Of a stretch of DNA of 64,000 bases, positions 8,404 to 17,094 are shown in pieces. The position numbers and the translations under genes were made by a program. Each line of letters begins with the position of its first letter. Position 1 is the stretch's first letter. Below the pieces are notes generated by a model, which saw only the letters and a program-made list of their open reading frames with translations, did no database searches and had not been told where the DNA came from. This stretch comes from Parvibaculum sp002684405 (GTDB lineage: Bacteria > Pseudomonadota > Alphaproteobacteria > Parvibaculales > Parvibaculaceae), in assembly GCA_965140395.1 (NCBI GenBank), contig OZ223207.1, forward strand, positions 248,001 to 312,000. The letters are read 5' to 3'.

Positions 8404-9443
8404 GCGAACGCATTGTGAGCGCGGGCCTTCGCGAAGAGGACGAGCTGGAGCGCGGTCTCCGCCCGCAGGTGCTGGCCGACTTCACGGGCCAGGCGCGGGC
8501 CTGCGAAAACCTGTCGGTCTTCATCGAGGCGGCACGCGCGCGCGGCGAGGCGCTCGACCATGTGCTGCTGGCCGGTCCTCCCGGTCTCGGTAAGACGACG
8601 CTGGCGCAGATCGTGGCGCGCGAACTGGGCGTGAATTTCAAGGCGACCTCGGGGCCCGTCATTTCCAAGGCGGGCGATCTCGCCGCGCTTCTCACCAATC
8701 TGGAAGCCAATGACGTTCTCTTCATCGATGAGATTCACCGGCTCTCGCCCGCCGTTGAGGAAATCCTTTATCCGGCGATGGAGGATTTCCAGCTCGATCT
8801 GATTATCGGCGAGGGGCCGGGCGCGCGGTCGGTCCGGATCGAGCTTGCACCCTTCACGCTGGTCGGGGCGACGACGCGGACGGGGCTTCTCACCACGCCG
8901 TTGCGCGACCGCTTCGGCATTCCGGTCCGGCTCAATTTCTACGAGGTTTCCGAGCTCGAACTCATCGTGCGCCGCGGGGCGAGCGTGCTGGGCGTCGAGA
9001 TGACGCGGGAAGGCGCGCATGAGATTGCCCGCCGCGCGCGGGGGACGCCGCGCGTTGCCGGGCGGCTTTTGCGCCGGGTGCGCGACTTTGCCGCCGTGGA
9101 AGGGGCAAGCCCCATCGACGCGGCGGTGGCCGACCGGGCGCTCAGGAAGCTCGAAGTGGACGAATTGGGCCTCGATGCGCTCGATCACCGCTATCTCAGG
9201 GCCATTGCGCTCAATTTCGGCGGCGGGCCCGTCGGGATCGAGACCATCGCCGCCTCGCTGTCGGAGCCGCGCGATGCGATCGAGGAAATTATCGAGCCCT
9301 ATCTGATCCAGCAGGGGCTTGTCGCGCGCACGCCGCGCGGGCGCCTGCTGACGGCGGCGGCCTTCACCCATCTGGGCGTGCCCGCGCCGGTCGCGGATCC
9401 CGGGCAGGCGCGGCTTTTCGACGAAGGGGGCGAGGAGTTATGA
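8400..9443 (+). CDS. ruvB: Holliday junction branch migration ATPase RuvB
   Basis: Hexameric AAA+ helicase that pulls DNA through the RuvA-bound junction. The 347-residue sequence has Walker A GPPGLGKTTLAQ, Walker B LFIDEIHRLSP, sensor-1 LVGATTRTGLL, the arginine-finger region PLRDRFG and the winged-helix C-terminus ending RTPRGRLLT. It overlaps ruvA upstream and ybgC downstream by ATGA, making one tight operon leading to the tol genes. Confidence 0.98.
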   Translation: MSERIVSAGLREEDELERGLRPQVLADFTGQARACENLSVFIEAARARGEALDHVLLAGPPGLGKTTLAQIVARELGVNFKATSGPVISKAGDLAALLTNLEANDVLFIDEIHRLSPAVEEILYPAMEDFQLDLIIGEGPGARSVRIELAPFTLVGATTRTGLLTTPLRDRFGIPVRLNFYEVSELELIVRRGASVLGVEMTREGAHEIARRARGTPRVAGRLLRRVRDFAAVEGASPIDAAVADRALRKLEVDELGLDALDHRYLRAIALNFGGGPVGIETIAASLSEPRDAIEEIIEPYLIQQGLVARTPRGRLLTAAAFTHLGVPAPVADPGQARLFDEGGEEL

Positions 9444-9928
9444 GCGGCGCGATCCCCGGCTGGCCCGATGTCGCGGGCTGTCTCGACGGCACTCTCCACC
9501 GGTTGCCGGTGCGGGTCTATTACGAGGACACGGATTTTTCCGGCGTCGTCTATCACGCGAATTATCTGCGCTTCGCAGAGCGGGGCCGTTCCGACTTCCT
9601 GCGCCTGATCGGCGTCCATCATACCGACCTTTTCGATGGCGACGATCCGCTGGCCTTCGCGATCCATCGCATGGAGATGGATTTCGTGAAACCGGCGCGA
9701 ATCGACGATCTGCTCGAAGTCAGGACCCGCTATGTGCGGGCCAGCGGGGCGCGAATCGAAGCCGATCAGGAAATCGTGCGTCTGGTATCGGGCGACGGGA
9801 CGGCGACCGGCGACCACGATGTGCTGTGGCGAGCGCATGTTTATGCGGCCTGTATCGACACCACGGGCCGCCCCAGGCGTCTCCCGGCGGGTGTCCGCGC
9901 GGCGATGGCGCCGCTTATCGCAAATTAA
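9440..9928 (+). CDS. ybgC: Tol-Pal-associated acyl-CoA thioesterase YbgC
   Basis: A 162-residue hotdog-fold thioesterase of the 4-hydroxybenzoyl-CoA thioesterase type. The catalytic signature YEDTDFSGVVYHANYL is intact, including the active-site Asp. YbgC proteins hydrolyse short or long acyl-CoA and are encoded at the head of tol-pal clusters; a link to phospholipid metabolism at the envelope has been proposed. It overlaps ruvB by 4 nt and is followed by a 207-nt gap to tolQ. Confidence 0.94.
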   Translation: MSGAIPGWPDVAGCLDGTLHRLPVRVYYEDTDFSGVVYHANYLRFAERGRSDFLRLIGVHHTDLFDGDDPLAFAIHRMEMDFVKPARIDDLLEVRTRYVRASGARIEADQEIVRLVSGDGTATGDHDVLWRAHVYAACIDTTGRPRRLPAGVRAAMAPLIAN

Positions 9929-10011
9929 TCGCTGACATTATGTTGTCTCTTGGCAACATTAGGACGTTCAACCGCGCCGCATCCGCCGCGGCGCGCGTTG
10001 CGCCACGCTGT

Positions 10012-10017
10012 TGACAT
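10012..10017 (+). promoter_or_regulatory. Candidate -35 element upstream of tolQ
   Basis: A consensus TTGACA lies about 120 nt before tolQ in the 207-nt ybgC-tolQ gap, which also has an ATGTTG/CAACAT inverted repeat near 9941-9960. I do not see a strong -10 at the right distance, so an independent tol promoter here is only suggested. Confidence 0.3.
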
Positions 10018-10135
10018 AATTGGAAGAACAAATCAGCCGCATTTGGGGGGCTTAACAGGTGTCGATTGGCACCGTGGACAGCTCGTTACACGTCACAACC
10101 CCTCAACAGGCTCGAGTACGAGGAGAGGCTGCTGA

Positions 10136-10861
<726 letters not shown>

Positions 10862-10864
10862 GGC

Positions 10865-11329
10865 ATGGCTTTCAACGTGCAGCAGGGAAGAGGAGGACGG
10901 CGGGGACGCTACTATTCTCGTCCGCCCATGAGCGAGATCAACGTGACGCCCATGGTGGACGTCATGCTGGTGTTGCTGATCGTTTTCATGGTGGCGGCGC
11001 CCCTTCTGACGGTGGGCGTGCCGGTGGACCTGCCCAAGACGCAGGCCGAACCGCTGACCGGCGATACCGAGCCGCTGACCATCACCATCGCCAAGGACGG
11101 AAAAGTGTTCGTGCAGGAGACGGAGGTCGATCCGGACAAGCTGGTCGATCAGCTCCTTGCGATAGGAGAGAACGGATACAAGCAGCGGATCTTCGTGCGT
11201 GCCGACAAGGATGTCACGCATGGCAAGGTCATGGAGATCATGGGACGGATCAGCGCGGCCGGGTTTTCCAAGGTCGGGCTCGTCACGGATACGGATACAA
11301 GCCCGCCTTCCGGGGCAGGTAAACGGTAA
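10865..11329 (+). CDS. tolR: Tol-Pal system protein TolR
   Basis: ExbD/TolR family, one transmembrane helix plus a periplasmic domain. The 154-residue protein has the basic N-terminus followed by SEINVTPMVDVMLVLLIVFM, whose Asp is the proton-carrying residue in the family, and the periplasmic fold ending VGLVTDTD. It lies 3 nt behind tolQ and 8 nt before tolA. Confidence 0.96.
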   Translation: MAFNVQQGRGGRRGRYYSRPPMSEINVTPMVDVMLVLLIVFMVAAPLLTVGVPVDLPKTQAEPLTGDTEPLTITIAKDGKVFVQETEVDPDKLVDQLLAIGENGYKQRIFVRADKDVTHGKVMEIMGRISAAGFSKVGLVTDTDTSPPSGAGKR

Positions 11330-11337
11330 CTCAGGGA

Positions 11338-12222
11338 ATGCGCAGTTCGCTTCTCTATTCCGTCGGGATGCATGTCGTCATCCTCGGTCTGGCAATCGTG
11401 GTTCTTCCTTCGCCGGATGAACTGCCGTCCGTGGAGACGCGCGCGCTGCCGGTGGATCTCGTCACGATCGACGAGTTCACCAATCTGAAGCGGCAGGTGA
11501 AGACGGAAAAGAAGGTCGAAAAGCCGAAGGAGGCGCCGAAACCGCCGGCCCCTGAACGGCCCGAGCCGAAGAGCGAGCCGAAATCCGAGCCGACACCGGC
11601 CCCGCCCGCGCCCAAGGCGCCGCAGCAGGCGAAAGCGGAGGCGAAGCCGGAAGCCAGGCCCGAGCCCTTGCCGACCAAGGAAGCGAAAAAGGAGCCGAAG
11701 CCCGCGCCGAAGGAGAAACCGAAGCCCAAGCCGAAACCGGCAAAGAAGGTTCAGAAATCCGCGCCGGCGGAAAAGAAGAAGAGCTTCGATCCGAACCGGC
11801 TGGCGGCGCTTTTGAACAAGATGCCTGAGGACAATGCGCCCAAGCGGCCGCAACAGCAGGCCGAGGCGCAGGTGGATGCGCCCAGGACCGACGATCCGGA
11901 TATGCCGCTGACCATGTCTGAGGTCGATGCGTTCAGGGTGCAGATGGCGAAATGCTGGACGGTGCCGGCGGGTGCCGCGGGTGCGGAGAAACTGGCGGTG
12001 AAGATCAGGGTCTTCCTCAATCCCGATGGCTCGCTCGGGCAGCCGCCGGAATTGATGGACCGGACGAAACTGATTACGGGCGGGGCGACCTATCGGGCGG
12101 CGGCGGATGCCGCGTTGCGGGCGGTGCGGCTCTGCCAGCCCTTCAAGATGCCGGCGGACAAATACAATAGCTGGCGCGAAATCGAGCTGAACTTCGACCC
12201 AAGACAGATGCTAGGCGGGTAG
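11338..12222 (+). CDS. tolA: Tol-Pal system protein TolA
   Basis: A 294-residue bridge between the TolQR motor and Pal/TolB. A single N-terminal transmembrane helix (SLLYSVGMHVVILGLAIVVL) is followed by a long Lys/Glu/Pro/Ala-rich rod (about 55-170), then a C-terminal globular domain containing MAKCWTVPAGA and RVFLNPDGSL, the latter typical of TolA C-terminal domains. The low-complexity rod is proline-richer than the helical TolA-II of E. coli, as is usual in alphaproteobacteria. Confidence 0.93.
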   Translation: MRSSLLYSVGMHVVILGLAIVVLPSPDELPSVETRALPVDLVTIDEFTNLKRQVKTEKKVEKPKEAPKPPAPERPEPKSEPKSEPTPAPPAPKAPQQAKAEAKPEARPEPLPTKEAKKEPKPAPKEKPKPKPKPAKKVQKSAPAEKKKSFDPNRLAALLNKMPEDNAPKRPQQQAEAQVDAPRTDDPDMPLTMSEVDAFRVQMAKCWTVPAGAAGAEKLAVKIRVFLNPDGSLGQPPELMDRTKLITGGATYRAAADAALRAVRLCQPFKMPADKYNSWREIELNFDPRQMLGG

Positions 12223-12244
12223 CACCATGTGCAAAGGAAGCGTG

Positions 12245-13606
12245 ATGACGGTGAAATTGACGGCTCCGTTCGCGGAAGAAACCGGAAGGTGGCTTGCCAG
12301 GATGCTCGCGGTCTGTCTGGTTGTCGTGTTTGCCGCGATGACGGCGGCGCCTGCGCGCGCCGCGCTGCAGATCGACATCACGCAGGGCAATGTCGATCCG
12401 CTGCCCATCGCCATCACGAATTTCATGGGCGGGAACGAGAAGGACAAGTCGGTCGGGTCGGATATCGCCTCCGTCGTGTCCAACGATCTGGAGCGGTCGG
12501 GCCTTTTCCGTCCGCTGCCGCAGCGCTCCTTCATTCAGCAGATCGGGGCGATCAACGTCCAGCCGCGTTTCGGCGACTGGCGCATCATCAATGCGCAGGC
12601 GCTGGTGACCGGCAAGGCGACGACGGAAACGGACGGGCGGCTGCGTGTCGAGTTCCGGCTCTGGGATGTGCTGGGCGAACAGCAGCTCACCGGGCTTCAG
12701 TTTTTCACCAGCCCCGACAACTGGCGGCGCGTGGCGCATCTGATTTCCGATGCGATCTACAAGCGGCTGACGGGTGAGGAAGGCTATTTCGATACGCGGA
12801 TCGTCTATGTCGCGGAGAGCGGGCCGAAGAACAAGCGCGTGAAGCGGCTGGCCATCATGGACCAGGACGGCCACAACCCGCGCATGCTGACCAGCGGCAA
12901 TTATATGGTGCTGACGCCGCGCTTCAGCCCGAACTCGCAGGAAATCACCTATCTGTCCTACCGGAACAACAATCCCCGCGTCTTCATCCTCGATATCGAG
13001 ACGGGCCAGCAGGAAGCGGTCGGCGATTTCCCCGGCATGACCTATGCGCCGCGGTTTTCCCCGGACGGGCAGAAGATCATCATGAGCCTGCAGCGCGGCG
13101 GCAATGCGGATATCTACACGATGGATTTGCGCAGCCGCCGGGTGACGAAGCTGACCGATACGGCGGCGATCGACACCTCGCCCAGCTTCTCGCCGGACGG
13201 ATCGCAGGTCGTCTTCGAGTCCGACCGCGGCGGGTCGCAGCAGCTTTACGTGATGAATGCCGACGGCACGAACCAGCGCCGGATCAGCTTCGGCAATGGC
13301 CGCTATGCCACGCCGGTCTGGTCGCCGCGCGGCGACCTCATCGCCTTCACCAAGATGTCTTCGGGCCGTTTCGTGATCGGGGTGATGAAGCCCGACGGGT
13401 CGGGCGAGCGCGTGCTGACGGAGGGCTATCACAATGAAGCCCCGACATGGTCGCCGAATGGCCGTGTTATCATGTTCTTCCGCGAAACGCGCGGCGCGCA
13501 GGGCGGGCCGCACCTGTGGTCGGTCGACGTGACCGGATACAATGAAAGGCCGGTGCCGACGGCGGGCTTTGCGTCCGACCCGGCATGGTCGCCAAGACTT
13601 CAATAA
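12245..13606 (+). CDS. tolB: Tol-Pal system beta-propeller protein TolB
   Basis: Periplasmic protein that exchanges partners between Pal and TolA. The 453 residues start with a signal peptide (hydrophobic MLAVCLVVVFAAM, cleavage near APARA-A), then the N-terminal alpha/beta domain (PIAITNF) and a six-bladed propeller with repeated PRFSPDGQKI-like strands. An in-frame ATG 18 nt upstream exists, but AAGGAAG at 12234-12240 favours 12245. Gene order tolA-tolB-pal supports the call. Confidence 0.96.
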   Translation: MTVKLTAPFAEETGRWLARMLAVCLVVVFAAMTAAPARAALQIDITQGNVDPLPIAITNFMGGNEKDKSVGSDIASVVSNDLERSGLFRPLPQRSFIQQIGAINVQPRFGDWRIINAQALVTGKATTETDGRLRVEFRLWDVLGEQQLTGLQFFTSPDNWRRVAHLISDAIYKRLTGEEGYFDTRIVYVAESGPKNKRVKRLAIMDQDGHNPRMLTSGNYMVLTPRFSPNSQEITYLSYRNNNPRVFILDIETGQQEAVGDFPGMTYAPRFSPDGQKIIMSLQRGGNADIYTMDLRSRRVTKLTDTAAIDTSPSFSPDGSQVVFESDRGGSQQLYVMNADGTNQRRISFGNGRYATPVWSPRGDLIAFTKMSSGRFVIGVMKPDGSGERVLTEGYHNEAPTWSPNGRVIMFFRETRGAQGGPHLWSVDVTGYNERPVPTAGFASDPAWSPRLQ

Positions 13607-13965
13607 GGCGGCTCCAGTAAAGGGGAGCCGGATTTGAAATTCATTGCCGCCTTTCCGGCGGGATGAAGGGTTGGTGTAAAAATGTCACTGGGCGGTACCC
13701 TGAAGCGACAATCGGCAGGTTGCTTCTTGCAGATTAGTCAGGGTGCGGATAATCTTATGTGGCGGTACAGCAACCCACAGCGTCCGTTCCGGGCACATGG
13801 CAGGCCTTCCGGTCCTGCGCTTGGGGCCAAACGGAACGGGCGGATGTCAGAGAAATGTTGCCGGCGAATATATTGGGCCGCCGTCAACGGATCGTTCATC
13901 GAGGCGCCCGCGAATTCGAGCGCTGAGGCGCCATGGCCGCCAGAGATCACAAGGAGTTTATCTCA
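13607..13965 (+). promoter_or_regulatory. tolB-pal intergenic region with possible pal promoter
   Basis: A gap of 359 nt with no gene. TTGCAG (13727-13732) and GATAAT (13748-13753) are spaced 15 nt, a weak promoter guess that would let the abundant lipoprotein Pal be made independently of tolQRAB. A GC hairpin follows tolB. Confidence 0.35.
13609..13630 (+). terminator. Hairpin after tolB, possible attenuator
   Basis: CGGCTCC (13609-13615) pairs exactly with GGAGCCG (13624-13630) around an 8-nt loop, 2 nt after the tolB stop. There is no T-run, so partial termination or mRNA end protection is more likely than a full terminator. Confidence 0.35.
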
Positions 13966-14478
13966 ATGAAGTCCCCCAAAGTTGGCCTGCGGTTCGCTGT
14001 TGCGGCCGCCGCTATGCTTATCGTGGCTGCTTGCAGCTCCACGGACGACGAAACCGCGACCGCTCCCTCCACCTCTATCGACAGCGGCGCGGCGAGCACC
14101 GTGACGCCCGGCAGCCAGGAAGACCTGGTCACCAATGTCGGCGATCGCGTGTTCTTCGACACCGACAAGTCCACGCTGGATAGCGAAGCCCGTGCGACCC
14201 TGCAGCGTCAGGCCGCATGGATGAAGACCTATCCGAACCTTGCCTTCACGGTCGAAGGCCATGCCGACGAACGTGGCACGCGCGATTACAACCTCGGTCT
14301 GGGGTCGCGCCGCGCCAATGCGGTGAAGGACTATCTCGTCAGCCTGGGTGTGCCGGCGTCCCGCCTCAGCACCATTTCCTACGGCAAGGAGCGTCCGGTC
14401 TGCCTCGACAGCACCGAAACCTGCTGGGCGCAGAACCGCCGTTCGGTGACCGTCGTCACGGGCGGCGCCACGAGCTGA
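13966..14478 (+). CDS. pal: Peptidoglycan-associated lipoprotein Pal
   Basis: Outer-membrane lipoprotein that binds peptidoglycan and TolB. The start at 13966 (MKSPKVGL) has AAGGAG 9 nt upstream; the longer frame from 13933 lacks one. A lipoprotein signal ends in the lipobox VAAC with Cys23 as the lipidated residue, followed by a Ser/Thr-rich linker. The OmpA-like domain has FFDTDKSTLD and GHADERGTRDYN, which bind diaminopimelate in the family. The 170-residue length is normal. Confidence 0.97.
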   Translation: MKSPKVGLRFAVAAAAMLIVAACSSTDDETATAPSTSIDSGAASTVTPGSQEDLVTNVGDRVFFDTDKSTLDSEARATLQRQAAWMKTYPNLAFTVEGHADERGTRDYNLGLGSRRANAVKDYLVSLGVPASRLSTISYGKERPVCLDSTETCWAQNRRSVTVVTGGATS

Positions 14479-14501
14479 CCGTTTTTCGGTCCCGCGACAT
14501 G

Positions 14502-14541
14502 CGTGCCCCCTTGCGATCTCGCACGGGGGCACGTTGCTTTT
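14502..14541 (+). terminator. Terminator-like hairpin after pal
   Basis: CGTGCCCCC (14502-14510) pairs perfectly with GGGGGCACG (14525-14533), followed by TTGCTTTT. It lies 23 nt past the pal stop and probably limits read-through into cpoB. Confidence 0.6.
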
Positions 14542-14644
14542 CGGAGAAGCGGTTTGCACTTGCCGTGAAAACCGCCCAAATTTCGTCTTGTTTGGCGCTA
14601 TAGGATGGCGCTGATCGGAATTGATACCGGTATTGAGGATAACC

Positions 14645-15568
14645 ATGCTTAAAGGCACCAAGGCCCCGACCACGAGAAGGCTCGCGGGGGGCCTTGCAGC
14701 AGGCATTCTTCTGGCCGCGTCGATCGGCGTCGGCGGATTGCATGCGCAGGAAAGCAATCCCGACTGGCTGGATTGGCAGAAGCAGGGCGGCAATGCGCCC
14801 GACGGGCGGGGAAGTACCCAGGGCGGCGTAAGCGCGCCGGGCACGGTGACGACCGGCGCTATTGGCGGGTCGGGTGCCGATACCCAGTCCCGTCTCCTGC
14901 AGCTCGAGGATCAGGTGCGCCGGCTGACCGGCCAGCTCGACGAAATGAGCCATCGGCTGCAGCAGACCGACCAGCGGCTTCAGCAGCTCCAGCAGAATAT
15001 GGATCTGCGCCTGAGCAAGCTTGAAGGCGGCTCGGCTGCGGGCGCGCAGGCTTCGGCGTCGCCGATGTCCACCAGCCCTCAAAACATCTCCCCGCAGAGC
15101 TCTTCCGGCGTATTGGGCACGATGCCTGCCGGGAGCAATGCGTCGAGCGCCGCCGCGGCCACGGCATCCGTGTCGCTGCCCGAGGGCACGCCCGAGGTGC
15201 AATATGAATATGCGCGCGGCCTGCTGAAGCAGGGACGCTATGGCGATGCGCGCAGCGCTTTCGAGGAATTCCTGAAGGTTCATCCCAACGACACGCTGTC
15301 GGGCAATGCGCAGTACTGGCTGGGCGAGACCTATTATGCGCAAGGCCAGTACAAGAATGCGGCGGATGCCTTTCTCAATGGCTACACCACCTACAAGGCC
15401 AGCCAGAAGGCGCCGGACAGCCTGTTGAAGCTCGGCATGACCATGATCGTTCTCGGGCAGAAGGACGCGGCCTGTTCCGTCTTCGGCGAATTGGGCAACA
15501 AGTTTCCCAATGCCTCTCCGGCCATTGTGGCTCGCGCCCAGCGGGAGCGGCAAAAGGCCGGGTGCTGA
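14645..15568 (+). CDS. cpoB: Cell division coordinator CpoB (YbgF)
   Basis: Periplasmic protein linking Tol-Pal constriction with peptidoglycan synthesis at the septum. The 307 residues comprise a signal peptide (cleavage near LHAQ), a central coiled coil of about 45 residues rich in Gln/Leu (QLEDQVRRLTGQLDEM), a Ser/Ala linker, and a C-terminal TPR region (EYARGLLKQGRYGDARSAFE, YWLGETYYAQGQYKNAADAF). The ATG at 14645 has GAGGA at 14635-14639. Its end overlaps the tilS start. Confidence 0.93.
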   Translation: MLKGTKAPTTRRLAGGLAAGILLAASIGVGGLHAQESNPDWLDWQKQGGNAPDGRGSTQGGVSAPGTVTTGAIGGSGADTQSRLLQLEDQVRRLTGQLDEMSHRLQQTDQRLQQLQQNMDLRLSKLEGGSAAGAQASASPMSTSPQNISPQSSSGVLGTMPAGSNASSAAAATASVSLPEGTPEVQYEYARGLLKQGRYGDARSAFEEFLKVHPNDTLSGNAQYWLGETYYAQGQYKNAADAFLNGYTTYKASQKAPDSLLKLGMTMIVLGQKDAACSVFGELGNKFPNASPAIVARAQRERQKAGC

Positions 15569-16884
15569 CCGGCGGGATGGCTTCGTCTGGCGAAGGCGCC
15601 CTGCGCCAGAGCGAATTCGACAAACGGCTGAACGCATTGTCGCCCGGCAGGAAGATTGCCGTGGCGCTGTCGGGCGGGCCGGATTCGCTGGCGCTTCTCC
15701 TTCATGCCGCGCGCTGGGCGAAACGGCGCAAGGGCGGATCGGTGCTGGCGCTGACCGTCGATCACGGTCTTCGGGCCGAGGCCGCGGACGAAGCCCGTCA
15801 GGCAGGCGTTCAGGCCCGCGCACTCGGCGTTTCCCACCGCATTCTGAGATGGACCGGCGCCAAGCCCTCGCATGGCATTCAGGCGGCGGCGCGCGAGGCG
15901 CGCTATGCGCTGATGGCGCAAGCCTGCCGCGAGGAAGGCGTCGGCGAGTTGCTGCTTGCGCATCATCTGGAAGATCAGGCGGAGACCTTCCTGTTGCGTC
16001 TGGCGCGGGGCAGCGGGGTGGACGGGCTGTCGGCGATGGCCGCCACACGCGATTATGACGGGCAGGCGCCGCGATTGAGGCTTTTGCGTCCGCTCCTCGA
16101 CGTGCCACGTGCGCGGCTTGCCGCCAGCGTGGCAAAGGCGGGGCTCACGCCGGCGCAGGATCCCAGCAACGAGGATGACCGCTATGAGCGCGTCCGTTTG
16201 CGCCGGACGCTGCCGCAACTTGCCGAAATCGGGCTCGATGCCGCCACGCTCGCCCGCTCGGCCGAGCGCATGGCGCGGGCGCGCGAGGCGCTGGACGGCG
16301 AGGCGGAGCGGTTCATTTCGATCCATGCGGATTTGACGGATTGGGGCAGCGCGCTGATCGAAAGCGAGGCGCTCACCGACGCCTTCGACGAAATCGCGCT
16401 CAGGGTTCTGTCCCGGCTGGGCCGGGCGGTCGGCGGCGGGGCCTGGCCGCTTCGCGACGAGGCGCTGCGGGCGATACTCGATGCCATCCGCTCGGGCGGG
16501 CTAGGGCGGGGGCGGACGCTTTCGGGCTGCAAATTCGCCGTGAAAGGCCGCGGGATCGCGGTGACGCGGGAGCTGGCGGCGGCCCGTGCCGCGCCGCCGG
16601 TCGCGCTCCTGCCGGGCGGAGAGGGCGTCTGGGACGGGCGTTTCCGTGTTTTTCTGCCGGAGGCGCCGGTTCGGCGCGGCGGCTATCGGGCGGATTTGCT
16701 CGGCGCGGAGGGGCTCAAATCCCTGCGGGCGGAAGGCGTGGAGCTGCCGGATGTCCCCGCGCAGGTGCTTGCCGCAATGCCGGCACTTTTCGCCGGTAAG
16801 CGTCTCATTGCCGCGCCCTTTGGCGAGGCGGCGGCGGGGATTGGCCGGGCGAAGGTGAAATTTCGTGCGATTCCGGTTCGTTAA
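15562..16884 (+). CDS. tilS: tRNA(Ile)-lysidine synthetase TilS
   Basis: Attaches lysine to C34 of the CAU tRNA-Ile so that it reads AUA codons; an essential enzyme. The ATP pyrophosphatase P-loop is SGGPDSLALLLHAARW, followed by LTVDHGLR and HHLEDQAETFLLRLARGSG, all diagnostic of TilS. The start could be the GTG at 15562, overlapping the cpoB stop, or the ATG at 15577; the ribosome binding site does not decide. The 440-residue length and position between cpoB and ftsH match other alphaproteobacteria. Confidence 0.94.
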   Translation: MLTGGMASSGEGALRQSEFDKRLNALSPGRKIAVALSGGPDSLALLLHAARWAKRRKGGSVLALTVDHGLRAEAADEARQAGVQARALGVSHRILRWTGAKPSHGIQAAAREARYALMAQACREEGVGELLLAHHLEDQAETFLLRLARGSGVDGLSAMAATRDYDGQAPRLRLLRPLLDVPRARLAASVAKAGLTPAQDPSNEDDRYERVRLRRTLPQLAEIGLDAATLARSAERMARAREALDGEAERFISIHADLTDWGSALIESEALTDAFDEIALRVLSRLGRAVGGGAWPLRDEALRAILDAIRSGGLGRGRTLSGCKFAVKGRGIAVTRELAAARAAPPVALLPGGEGVWDGRFRVFLPEAPVRRGGYRADLLGAEGLKSLRAEGVELPDVPAQVLAAMPALFAGKRLIAAPFGEAAAGIGRAKVKFRAIPVR

Positions 16885-16960
16885 GCCTGTCTCATAACGT
16901 CTTGTTACCAGCCGGGCTGCTAGCATTTCTCGAGACAATCGACGGTGACGGCTCTTGGTA

Positions 16961-16974
16961 AACCCTTTCGGGTT
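16961..16974 (+). other. Small hairpin in the tilS-ftsH gap
   Basis: AACCC-TTTC-GGGTT forms a short perfect hairpin about 120 nt before the ftsH start. The 210-nt gap should contain the ftsH promoter, but I could not identify convincing -35/-10 or sigma-32 elements. Confidence 0.3.
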
Positions 16975-17094
16975 CACTATCTTGTCACTAGATTAGAAAA
17001 GGTCGAAAAGTCGCCGGCCCGCGCGTTCCGCGCATGGCATGGTGCCTGCACAAAGGCTGACTACGTATTCGTTCAGCCGAGGAAGGTCCGAGAG

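Noticed and set aside
16945..17094. N-terminal extension of FtsH
   Set aside because: The 50 extra residues precede the normal membrane-anchor start, lack a ribosome binding site and would disrupt the N-terminal topology.
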